A DNA stretch of 64,000 nucleotides from JAJAZB01 sp964244295 (lineage in GTDB: Bacteria > Bacteroidota > Bacteroidia > Cytophagales > Spirosomataceae), in contig CAXTIG010000020.1 in the NCBI GenBank assembly GCA_964244295.1, forward strand, positions 1 through 64,000. Reading direction: 5' to 3'. The translations under genes were made by a program, and so were the position numbers. The notes beneath the pieces are model-generated. The model searched no databases. It was not told the DNA's origin and saw only the letters and a program-made list of their open reading frames with translations. Positions 32,952 through 40,587 of the stretch are shown in pieces. Positions within the stretch are counted from its first letter, which is position 1. Each line of letters opens with the position of its first letter.

Positions 32952-33238
32952 ATCGTCGGGGTGTTTTGTGGAATTGGAAAAAATTTACTCAAAATAATTC
33001 CCCGCATCCCCGTTGGGATGTGCGCAGGCTTCAACAAACTAAGGGAAATCGTTTACTGTCGCCCGTGGTCGAGGCGGGCTGAATTTCAGGTTGAGGTCGT
33101 GGCTTTTTTATTCATTCGGTCCGCGTTCGGCGGTCCGCGTTCGTGCTCTATCTGTCAGTAGACACTACGCCCGGCCGGATACCAACAAAATTTAGAATTT
33201 TTCGGTATTTTTTTTAACGATCAGGGTGTGGAGTACAA

Positions 33239-34375
33239 CTAGGGTTTACAGCCCCGGCTGTAAATGACAATCTGCCCGTCAATGAGTTCATACCGGGCTT
33301 CGATCACCCGGCAGATGATGTCCAGTTTTTCAAAAAGGGGCTGATCGGTCAGGGTGACCGTCAGGGGGCAGTTGGCCAGCAGAATTTCGTCGTAAACCAG
33401 GTCCACTTCGTAGGCTTCTTCCAGTTCGTCGAACACGGAGGGAACGGGCGTATCTTCGAACTCGAAGCGTTGCCTTGCCGGGGCAGTCGAGACGACCTGA
33501 GGGGCATCGACCAACGACTTGGTCAGGCGAACTTCATCGCGGACGTACACGATTTTCTGATTGGGGGTCAGGAGCACGCCCGACAGTTCCCGGCTGCCCG
33601 TTTTTTCGTCCACGCCGGGATCGGACTGCGCAAATACCGCCACCCGGCCCGTTTTCACTTCAACCGTCACCTCCGAATCCGCCGGATACGCCCGGATACT
33701 AAAACTGGTGCCCAATACCTTCGTGACGAGGCCATTGGCATAAATCAAAAACGGCTTGTCCGGGTTTTTGGTGACTTCAAAAAACCCTTCGCCCGACAGG
33801 TACACTTCGCGCCTTGGGCCGTTGAACGCGGGCGAATAACTGACCTGGCTGCCGGGCTTTAAGATAATCAACGACCCGTCGCTGAGTTTGACCGGCATGG
33901 GTTTCGCCGAACGATTGACGGTTTCGGTCAGTGCTTTTTCTTCGACTAGTGCTTGATAACCAATGCGTTCTGGGTTCCGGGGCGAGGAGTCCGTCGGCCA
34001 GGTTTTCCAGGCTCCGATGCTCAAGCCCGACACGAGCACCAGCATGGCCGCCATCCGAAACCAGTGCTTTTGGTAAAAAAGAACGACCCTGGGTTCCGGT
34101 TGGAGTTGGGGCAAGTCCTGCGCCTGATTTTTTTTAATCCGGCTGCTGGTCCGCTGCACGGTGTACTTGATTTCTTCCTCGCTCAGGTCGGATTCCTGCA
34201 AGCGAAGGGCCTGCACCAGGCTCCGGGCCTGCTCAACGAGCGCTGTTTTTTCGGGGTGCGCCGCTATCCATTTTTGCCAGAATGCATCACTTTCGCGGGT
34301 GGGCGATAGCACCCATTGGCGGAATGAATCATCCCAAGCGAAATCGTCAGCGTGGTAGTGGAGGTACTTCTGCAT
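33239..34375 (-). CDS. fecR: FecR-family anti-sigma factor (locus 1)
   Basis: A 378-residue inner-membrane protein from the ATG at 34375; the in-frame start at 34396 is a TTG, so I do not use it. An N-terminal cytoplasmic anti-sigma segment (about 1-95) is followed by a transmembrane helix (about 103-122, WFRMAAMLVLVSGLSIGAW), a FecR domain (about 150-250, with KLSDGSLIILKPGS, VYLSGEGFFEVTKNPDKPFLIYA, VLGTSFSIRAYP) and a C-terminal DUF4974 domain. It should hold the sigma factor inactive until the STN domain of the SusC protein signals. It is 159 bp downstream of the sigma gene. Confidence 0.93.
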   Translation of the reverse strand: MQKYLHYHADDFAWDDSFRQWVLSPTRESDAFWQKWIAAHPEKTALVEQARSLVQALRLQESDLSEEEIKYTVQRTSSRIKKNQAQDLPQLQPEPRVVLFYQKHWFRMAAMLVLVSGLSIGAWKTWPTDSSPRNPERIGYQALVEEKALTETVNRSAKPMPVKLSDGSLIILKPGSQVSYSPAFNGPRREVYLSGEGFFEVTKNPDKPFLIYANGLVTKVLGTSFSIRAYPADSEVTVEVKTGRVAVFAQSDPGVDEKTGSRELSGVLLTPNQKIVYVRDEVRLTKSLVDAPQVVSTAPARQRFEFEDTPVPSVFDELEEAYEVDLVYDEILLANCPLTVTLTDQPLFEKLDIICRVIEARYELIDGQIVIYSRGCKP

Positions 34376-34534
34376 AGCAAAATTTCGGTCTTTCAACCGG
34401 TAATAGACCGAAATTCGATTTTCATACCAAGACTAATTCCTTTTTTCCGAAGGCGTTTCAAGCCCCCCGACTCCTATTCCGCCTGGCAACGAACCAGGCG
34501 GCTGAAATGCCGCCCAACTTAATCGCTGTAAGGA

Positions 34535-35149
34535 TTACAATTCAACCCTCGTGTTCTGACGTAGTTGCTTGAGGGCCAACTGGATAAGATTAGAAACGGT
34601 TTGCGGAGCGATGTCCATCACTTCGGCGATTTGGTCCCGTTCCAACTCCTGGAAAAACTTCAGGTAAATGACTTCTTTTTGGCGGGGAGGCAGGGTTTCC
34701 AGCAGATGTTTCATCCGGTGGACCCGATTCACCAGCGTTTCCTGGTGAATGTAGTGCTCCTCGACGGAGAATTGAAGCGCGAAGGGCTTGACTTTGTCTT
34801 CCGTGAATTCATCCGAAAAAACGGCATCGGGCAGGTTGCGGTGCATGTACCGCCGCAGCGACACCAGTAGGTAGGGTTTTATCGCCACCTCGGCCCTCAG
34901 CGCCGAGCGGTGTTCCCAGAGGTAGAGAAAAAGGTCCTGAATGCAGTCTTTGATAAATTCCCGGTCGCGCGAAAACCGGGTGCCGTACCGGAACAACACC
35001 CGAAAATACGTGGTCATCAGCGTGTCGAAAGCCGCCACGTCGCCGGCCAGAAAGGCCTGCCACAACCGGTTTTCCGCCGAATCCGCACCCGATGCTCCGG
35101 GCTGCTCAGGATTCGACCCCGGTAGTTTCCTGACTTTCGGTTTTTCCAT
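34535..35149 (-). CDS. RNA polymerase ECF sigma factor (locus 1)
   Basis: A 204-residue ECF sigma factor: region 2 (about 28-95, NRLWQAFLAGDVAAFDTLM, REFIKDCIQDLFLYLWEHR) and region 4 (about 145-200, TLPPRQKEVIYLKFFQELERDQIAEVMDIAPQTVSNLIQLALKQLR). The LPPRQKEVIYLKFF signature marks the large Bacteroidota group that is encoded with FecR and SusC. It probably activates the pair B and pair A genes downstream. Upstream on the minus strand, TAGCTTTT (about 120 bp before the start) is a weak -7 candidate. Confidence 0.94.
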   Translation of the reverse strand: MEKPKVRKLPGSNPEQPGASGADSAENRLWQAFLAGDVAAFDTLMTTYFRVLFRYGTRFSRDREFIKDCIQDLFLYLWEHRSALRAEVAIKPYLLVSLRRYMHRNLPDAVFSDEFTEDKVKPFALQFSVEEHYIHQETLVNRVHRMKHLLETLPPRQKEVIYLKFFQELERDQIAEVMDIAPQTVSNLIQLALKQLRQNTRVEL

Positions 35150-35443
35150 AACCGGGTTGAGTTTAGAGGCTTACGCAGTACGCGGGTAAGGAGGCAGGGT
35201 GGTAGGTTGACCGGTTCAATTGCCTAAAGGCGGCAAGTCGTAAAAGCTAACGAATTGGTGGGGAAGCTTTACCCGAATAGCGCCCACTCACCACCGGCGG
35301 CGTTCGCTGTACCGCTCGGCGTTGGCGTGTACCCAGAGCACTAGGTGGGGCAATACCTGCGCTTTGAGAGGGAGAGGACTGACGCCCCGTCCAGAACGGG
35401 CGGCACGACGTTTTACCGGGTTTGCCCCGAAACGAACCATCTT

Positions 35444-35854
35444 ATGCAAACCCAAAATCACCAACTCGCTTATTTTCTTCTTCGTCTCACGCTGGGCCTC
35501 AATTTCACCATGCACGCCGTGTCACGGTTTCTCAGTGGCCTTCCAAAATTTGTGGATGGGATGGTCAACGGTTTTGAAAACACCATTCTGCCCGCTGTTC
35601 TGGTGCGACCGTTCGGTTACATTCTGACATTCAACGAATTAACCGTTGGGGTCTTGCTTCTTTTAGGCTTGTTTACCCGGGCAGCGGCCACCGCCGGGGC
35701 GCTGGTGATGATGGCCCTGATTTTCGGCAGCAGCCTCCAGCAAAAGTGGGAGGCCGTGTCGCAGCAGATGATTTACGCCGTTTTTTTCTTCCTCGTCCTC
35801 CATTTTTTGGAAAATAACCGATATTCGCTCGACGCCCGGCGCAGCCGGAAGTGA
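35444..35854 (+). CDS. DoxX family membrane protein
   Basis: A 136-residue protein from the ATG at 35444, which removes an unsupported 33-residue extension. Four transmembrane segments are visible (about 8-28, 58-80, 83-103 and 106-126, e.g. YILTFNELTVGVLLLLGLF), and LLRLTLGLNFTMHAVSRFL matches the start of DoxX proteins. DoxX members are small quinone- or thiol-related membrane proteins with various proposed roles. The stop codon (35852-35854) is the first part of a heptamer-repeat hairpin. It is divergent from locus 1. Confidence 0.83.
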   Translation: MQTQNHQLAYFLLRLTLGLNFTMHAVSRFLSGLPKFVDGMVNGFENTILPAVLVRPFGYILTFNELTVGVLLLLGLFTRAAATAGALVMMALIFGSSLQQKWEAVSQQMIYAVFFFLVLHFLENNRYSLDARRSRK

Positions 35855-35918
35855 AAAGTGAAGAGTGAAAAGTTGACCCGTCTGGCGAGACCCACTTTTC
35901 ACTCTTCACTTTTCACTT
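35849..35918. terminator. heptamer-repeat hairpin, 25-bp stem
   Basis: A perfect 25-bp stem (35849-35873 and 35894-35918, loop 20 nt) made of GTGAAAA, GTGAAGA, GTGAAAA heptamers, followed by a T-rich stretch (TTTTATTTTC). The DoxX stop codon is its second to fourth bases after AAG. It is a plausible terminator between the DoxX and DUF4286 genes. Confidence 0.8.
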
Positions 35919-35927
35919 TTATTTTCA

Positions 35928-36230
35928 ATGCTCCTCTACAACGTCACCTACAACATCGAAAACGACGCCCACGACGAGTGGCTGCGCTGGATGAAAGCCA
36001 CGCACGTACCCGCCGTGATGGACACCGGCCTGCCCATCGGCAACCGGGTATTTCGCCTGCTTACCGAAATCGACAACGGCGGGGTGACGTATTCCTTCCA
36101 GTACTTTTTCGCTGATATGGAAGACTACGAAACTTACCAAACTACCCACGCCCCCCGCATGCGCGCCGAGGTCGACAAGCGATACAGCAACCAGTACGTC
36201 GCCTTTCGGACGCTGCTGGAGGAGGTGTAA
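35928..36230 (+). CDS. DUF4286 family protein
   Basis: A 100-residue protein. The opening LLYNVTYNIENDAHDEWLRWMKATHVPAVMDTG and the mid motif FQYFFADMEDYETY match the short DUF4286 family of Bacteroidota, a ferredoxin-like fold of unknown function. It follows DoxX after a hairpin, so it probably has its own promoter. Confidence 0.88.
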   Translation: MLLYNVTYNIENDAHDEWLRWMKATHVPAVMDTGLPIGNRVFRLLTEIDNGGVTYSFQYFFADMEDYETYQTTHAPRMRAEVDKRYSNQYVAFRTLLEEV

Positions 36231-36243
36231 AAACTTCTATCAG

Positions 36244-36329
36244 AAGTAAAAACAAGAAATGAAAAATAAGAAATGAGGAAGGCGTGGGGTACTTCTTGAT
36301 TTCTTATTTTTCATTTCTTGTTTTTACTT
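36244..36329. terminator. heptamer-repeat hairpin, 31-bp stem
   Basis: A perfect 31-bp stem (36244-36274 and 36299-36329, 24-nt loop) built from heptamers such as AACAAGA, AATGAAA and AATAAGA. It sits between the convergent DUF4286 gene and the pyruvyl-transferase-family gene and ends in a T-run on the plus side, so it could serve as a terminator for both strands. Confidence 0.85.
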
Positions 36330-36338
36330 TCCGTGAAC

Positions 36339-37661
36339 CTACCCCGCCGTCAACCCCACCGCTTTCCGCACCACCTGCATCGTATCGGCCTGCCGCTGCT
36401 GCACAAACGCCATTGCCTTGCGCACTTTCTCTTTCGCCGTCGGGTAGTCGCGGTGGATGGCCAGGAGTTGCTTCGACCAGTCCGCCGCCGTGCTTTGGTC
36501 GATGTCGAAAAGCCAGTCCGCCAGGCCGATGTCGCGGAACATCCAGCCCTTGCGGCCGTGCGAAAGCGCGCGGGCGTGGACAACGGGTACCCCCAGCGCC
36601 AGGCCCATGATGAGCGAGTGCGGTTCGATGCCGAACATTGAATGGGCGCGGGCGTAGACCGACATAGCCTCGTCGCAGTTCCAGTACGAATCACGCCAGA
36701 TGACTTTCGCCTGCACGTCGGCGGGCAGTTCGTCGTACACCCGCGTTTTGGCCTGGGCCACTTCCTTGCTCACTTCCGGGGCGAGGAGCACTTTCAGGCC
36801 GGTTTCGCGCACCCAGGTCGTGATGAGTTCGCGGGTAGCCGCCATCCGCACCCGATCCTGTTCCTGCTGGGCGGGGGTGGGTTGGGCGGGGTTCATCAAA
36901 CTGCCCTTGCCCGTGTCGTAAACGTGCTTGGTGTTGGTGCGAATCATCACGGCCAGGAACTTCCGGTCTTCCAAACCGGCCTTTTTCAGGTACGCTAGCC
37001 CCCGTTCTTCGTCGCGCACGTCGATGCCGAAACAGCCATCCGGCCCGAATTCGAGCACGCCGGGTTTGAATTTATTTTCCGCTAAAAACTTCCGTGACTC
37101 GTCGTCGCGGGTGTAGATGAACGCCGCCCGGCTGAACACATCCTTGAAAACGGGCATGGCTGGGTGGGCGAATTTGTCGAACGATTGCCCGTAAAGCCCG
37201 AAGGGGATACCCCGGTCGAGGCAATAGTAAAACGGCGTCAGGTTCGCCATTGTGGCGGGCCAGTCGTAGCCGAACAGCCCGTAGTTGTACACCATGCCGG
37301 AGTTGACGATGTACAAATTGGCCCGGTCGAAGGCGTCCTTCAACTCGCCTTCAAACGGCTTGTCGCCGTCGTAAAAATCACCCCGGACGATTTTGACGTT
37401 CGGGAAATTTTTGGTGATGACCTTCTCCGTTTCGGGCCGGGGCGACTGGTGCCAGAGCAGAATTTCGGCTTCGGGCACGTGGCTCTGGAGCAGCCGGAGC
37501 GTGCCGGGCGTGTGGCCCTGGTCGCCGATGTTGGCGTCGTTCCAGGAGGAGCGGAGCAGGATGACCGGGGTTTTTTTCGGAGAAAAAACAAGCTCCGGCG
37601 AGGCTGTCGTCGCAGCGGCGGCGAGGGTGGAGCGTTTGAGAAAATCGCGGCGATTGAGCAT
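36339..37661 (-). CDS. exported polysaccharide pyruvyl transferase family protein (Tat signal), locus 2
   Basis: A 440-residue protein with a twin-arginine signal (NRRDFLKRSTLAAAATTA, residues 3-20). The body matches the polysaccharide pyruvyl transferase (WcaK/CsaB) family: ILLRSSWNDANIGDQGHTPG near the start, GIPFGLYGQSFD, IYTRDDESRKFL, FGPDGCFGID, AHSMFGIEPHSLIMGLALGVPVVHAR. Cytoplasmic members use phosphoenolpyruvate, which is not expected outside the cell, so this exported version may do something else. It is 16 bp after its paralogue and ends the locus 2 operon. Confidence 0.82.
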   Translation of the reverse strand: MLNRRDFLKRSTLAAAATTASPELVFSPKKTPVILLRSSWNDANIGDQGHTPGTLRLLQSHVPEAEILLWHQSPRPETEKVITKNFPNVKIVRGDFYDGDKPFEGELKDAFDRANLYIVNSGMVYNYGLFGYDWPATMANLTPFYYCLDRGIPFGLYGQSFDKFAHPAMPVFKDVFSRAAFIYTRDDESRKFLAENKFKPGVLEFGPDGCFGIDVRDEERGLAYLKKAGLEDRKFLAVMIRTNTKHVYDTGKGSLMNPAQPTPAQQEQDRVRMAATRELITTWVRETGLKVLLAPEVSKEVAQAKTRVYDELPADVQAKVIWRDSYWNCDEAMSVYARAHSMFGIEPHSLIMGLALGVPVVHARALSHGRKGWMFRDIGLADWLFDIDQSTAADWSKQLLAIHRDYPTAKEKVRKAMAFVQQRQADTMQVVRKAVGLTAG

Positions 37662-37677
37662 GGGAGCGGTGGGGGCG

Positions 37678-38952
37678 TTAGCTGTTCAACACCTTGCGAA
37701 GGTACGGAAAGACCTCGTCGTAGCGGGCATCCACGTTCTTCAACGCCGCCCGGACGGCCGCTTGCGCCTGGGCGTACCGGTCCGTGACCTGCATGAGCCG
37801 CTCGGTGATTTGTGCTCCCGTGGTTTGCTCGATTTCAAAGGTCCAATCACCCAGCCCGAGGTCGTAGTACATCTGGCCTTTGATGGTGTCTTCGGGGTGG
37901 CGCAGGTAAAAGGCGGGCGTGCCGTTGGCAATGGCCATGATGGGCGAGTGGCACTCGAAACTCAGCACCGAATGGGCCTGGGCGTAGAGCGAGGCGGCTT
38001 CGTCGGGCAGCCAGTAGCCGTGTTTGACCACCTTCGCCTTCACGTCGGCGGGCAGCGGGTCGATGAGTAGTTCGTCCATGATGTCCACCTCGTAGGTCAT
38101 TTCGGGGCACACCACGATTTTATTGTTCGTCTTCCGCACCCAGGCCACCAGCGCCTCGCGCAGCTTGGCGTGGTCGATTTCTTTCCACTTCGCGTTCGTT
38201 TCCTCCACCTGCCGGATGCGCTCCTCGCTCCAGCCGGCTTTATTGGGCCGGAACTGATGGTAGGGCGTGTACCGCAGCCGGGGCACGGCGCAGACGAACT
38301 TCCGGGGTTCCAGGCCGTTGGCTTTCATAAACGCGGCGGCTTTTTCCCGGTCCTGAATCGTCAGGGCGAAGGTGGCGTCGGGGGCAAAGGCGATGTGTTT
38401 TCCCGTTAAACCCGCCGCATTCAGCCGCCCGACGGAGGCCGTTTCCCGCGTGAACACAAACGCGGCGTTGGGCAAGAGGACTTTCAGGCTGGGCGTGACG
38501 TCCTGAATCGTGACGCCGAACACGCCGAAGGGTTTCCGGGTCTGGCGGTGCCAGGATTCGAGGTAATCCTGCGCCACCAGCGAAGGCCCCGAGCCGTGGA
38601 GAAAAAAATCGGCGGTCTGGAACGCCTGCTTCACGTCCTCGCTCTGCGGGGCGAAGTCTTTGTCCACGGCTCCGTGAATCACCCGCAGGTCGGGGTAGTG
38701 CTTTTTGAGCATGTCCTCCACCATCTGACTTTTGCTCCGTTTCCAAAGCATCAGGGTGGCGTTGGGCAGGCGCTTTTTGAGCAGCGCAATCAGGCCCGGC
38801 GTGTGGGCGATGTCGCCGATGTTGACGTCCTGCCAGCCGGAGACGAACAGAATCGTGGGAGCGGGTTTGCCCGTGGCGCGGACGAGGTGGGGAGCGAGCA
38901 ACGCGCCCGCCGAGAGGAGGGCCGATTGTTTTAAGAATTCCTGTCGGTTCAT
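37678..38952 (-). CDS. exported polysaccharide pyruvyl transferase family protein, paralogue of its neighbour, locus 2
   Basis: A 424-residue protein from the ATG at 38952, since the in-frame upstream part is made of a hairpin. The N-terminus NRQEFLKQSALLSAGALLAP has the length and pattern of a Tat signal, but the twin arginine is RQ. The body has the same family pattern (ILFVSGWQDVNIGDIAHTPG, FGVFGVTIQDV, FTRETASVGRL, FAPDATFALTI, AHSVLSFECHSPIMAIANGTPAFYL) and clear similarity to the downstream protein, so the two are a tandem duplication. It follows SusD by 87 bp. Confidence 0.8.
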   Translation of the reverse strand: MNRQEFLKQSALLSAGALLAPHLVRATGKPAPTILFVSGWQDVNIGDIAHTPGLIALLKKRLPNATLMLWKRSKSQMVEDMLKKHYPDLRVIHGAVDKDFAPQSEDVKQAFQTADFFLHGSGPSLVAQDYLESWHRQTRKPFGVFGVTIQDVTPSLKVLLPNAAFVFTRETASVGRLNAAGLTGKHIAFAPDATFALTIQDREKAAAFMKANGLEPRKFVCAVPRLRYTPYHQFRPNKAGWSEERIRQVEETNAKWKEIDHAKLREALVAWVRKTNNKIVVCPEMTYEVDIMDELLIDPLPADVKAKVVKHGYWLPDEAASLYAQAHSVLSFECHSPIMAIANGTPAFYLRHPEDTIKGQMYYDLGLGDWTFEIEQTTGAQITERLMQVTDRYAQAQAAVRAALKNVDARYDEVFPYLRKVLNS

Positions 38953-38980
38953 GGAAAATGGATTTGAATGATAGTGCCAC

Positions 38981-39042
38981 TGACCTTGAGTTGAGAATTG
39001 AGAATTGAGAATTCTCAACTTTCAATTTTCAACTCAAGGTCA
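38981..39042. repeat. heptamer-repeat hairpin upstream of the pyruvyl-transferase-family genes
   Basis: Arms 38981-39010 and 39013-39042 pair over 30 bp with few mismatches and a 2-nt loop. The left arm contains three TGAGAAT heptamers. It lies between the SusD stop (39040, which the right arm overlaps) and the first effector gene. Confidence 0.8.
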
Positions 39043-40515
39043 ATACCCCGGATTTTGCGTCAGATTCGGGTTCGCGTCGCGGTCGCTCTGCGGGATGGGC
39101 AGCAGCACGTGGAAGGGCTGGATGGTGGCGTTGCGGGCAAAACTGTTTTCGGCCTTCACCGCGTCGAGCAGCCGCCCCGTGCGGACGAGGTCGAAGCGGC
39201 GGGAGTTTTCAAAGGCCAGTTCCAACCGCCGTTCCAGCCACACGGCTTCCTTGAAAGGCTGGTAGCTCAGGCCCGATACCGCCGCCAGCCCCGCCCTCGT
39301 GCGGACCCGGTTGAGGGCGGCGTAGGCTTCGGCGTTGGGGCCATTGCCCGCTTCGTTCTGCGCTTCGGCAAAAATGAGCAGCACGTCGGCGTAGCGCAGA
39401 ATCGGGACGCTGGTGCCTTCGCCGCCGTTGGTTTTGGCCGTTTTGTCCCAGAGTTTCTGGAAATAAATTCCCTTCGTCGGGTCGGGGTCGGAGATGGACA
39501 GGTTGGTCGTGACGCCGTTGAAGGTGTACGAGGTGATAAACGTCACGGCCTTGCGTTTGTCGGCATCGGTGTAGGCGTTGAACAAACTGGGCGACACCCG
39601 CGCAATGCCCGCGCCGCCCGCCGGGTAAATCGGGGCCGAGCGCACGCCGTAGCCCCGGCCCAGGTTGTGGCCGCGCACGTCGGTGAGGAACTGAATTTCA
39701 AAGATATTCTCCTTGCCGCCCCGCGCCGTGAGCGCGAAGGCGTCGGCAAAATTGGCGTAGAGGTCGTACGTGGCCCCGTCGATGACTTCCTTCGCTTTGG
39801 CGGCGGCCTGCGCCCAGAGCGGCGAACCTTTGGTGGTACCCGCCCGCGTGAGGTACACTTTCGCCAAAAGTCCCTTCGCCGCGCCCTGGGTAGCCCGGCC
39901 CACGTCGACGCCGGTGTAGCTTTTGGGCAGCGTACTTTCGGCTTCCTTCAAATCGGCCTCGATGAGTTCGTAGACTTTGTCGACCGGGTCGCGGGGCACG
40001 GCCAGGCCTTCGAGCGAGGCGGTTTCCCCCGTCACGATGGGCACGTCGCCGTACAGGCGGACGAGGTTGAAGTAGTGGTTGGCCCGCAGGAATCTGGCCT
40101 CGGCCACGTAGCGTTTTTTCAGCGTCTCGTCCATCGCGATGCCCGGCAGCCGGTCGATGACCGTGTTGGAGCGGTTGATGCCCCCATACGACCCGGCAAA
40201 CACGCCGATGAGCGAGTTGGAGGGCGTGAGGTTGTAGCGCCACAATTGCGGGCGGTCGGCGGCCCCGGTCAGGAACGGAACGGCGTCGTCGGCGGTGGTC
40301 ATGTCGATGCTGGGGTCGAGGTTGGCGATGGCGGCGTAGCAGGCTCCCAGGGCGGCGCGGGCGTCGTCGGCGGTTTTGTAGTAGGTGACGTTGGTCAGGT
40401 TGGTGACGGGCGAGAGGTCGAGGCTTTTTTCGCAGGCCAGAATACACACAACCAAAGCCAAGCCCCCTAACCCCCGAAGGGGGAATTTAAGAGGCAGATG
40501 AGTAAGTAATTTCAT
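39040..40515 (-). CDS. susD: SusD/RagB-family lipoprotein (locus 2)
   Basis: A 491-residue lipoprotein (lipobox ILAC, Cys28). TPR region VAEARFLRANHYFNLVRLYGDVPIV, DPVDKVYELIEADLKEAESTLP, and C-terminal YADVLLIFAEAQNEAGNGPNAEAYAALNRVRTR with LERRLELAFENSRRFDLVRTGR are typical. Residues about 11-19 of the signal peptide (FPLRGLGGL) are encoded by one arm of a G/C-run palindrome, and the start codon lies inside its loop. It is the lid partner of the SusC directly upstream (72 bp). Confidence 0.93.
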   Translation of the reverse strand: MKLLTHLPLKFPLRGLGGLALVVCILACEKSLDLSPVTNLTNVTYYKTADDARAALGACYAAIANLDPSIDMTTADDAVPFLTGAADRPQLWRYNLTPSNSLIGVFAGSYGGINRSNTVIDRLPGIAMDETLKKRYVAEARFLRANHYFNLVRLYGDVPIVTGETASLEGLAVPRDPVDKVYELIEADLKEAESTLPKSYTGVDVGRATQGAAKGLLAKVYLTRAGTTKGSPLWAQAAAKAKEVIDGATYDLYANFADAFALTARGGKENIFEIQFLTDVRGHNLGRGYGVRSAPIYPAGGAGIARVSPSLFNAYTDADKRKAVTFITSYTFNGVTTNLSISDPDPTKGIYFQKLWDKTAKTNGGEGTSVPILRYADVLLIFAEAQNEAGNGPNAEAYAALNRVRTRAGLAAVSGLSYQPFKEAVWLERRLELAFENSRRFDLVRTGRLLDAVKAENSFARNATIQPFHVLLPIPQSDRDANPNLTQNPGY

Positions 40516-40571
40516 GTTGTAAAAAAAAAGGTTTTAGGAGGATTAAGCCCCCTTCGGGGGTTGGGGGGCTT
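40460..40571. repeat. inverted G/C-run repeats spanning the susD start codon
   Basis: AAGCCCCCTAACCCCCGAAG (start of left arm, 40460-40483) pairs with 40548-40571 over 24 bp with one mismatch. The loop holds the susD start codon (40513-40515) and the 5' leader. A formed hairpin would close around the translation start. The C/G-run class also appears at 45608-45712 and 16102-16190. Confidence 0.85.
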
Positions 40572-40587
40572 TTTGGGGACTTGTCTT

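Noticed and set aside
35150..35443. Possible small gene or RNA in the 294-bp gap between locus 1 sigma and DoxX
   Set aside because: No ORF with plausible composition and no strong fold; probably just the divergent promoter region.
38998..40470. Plus-strand ORF of 490 codons opposite locus 2 susD
   Set aside because: Antisense to susD, composition of a shadow frame, and its start lies in a heptamer hairpin.
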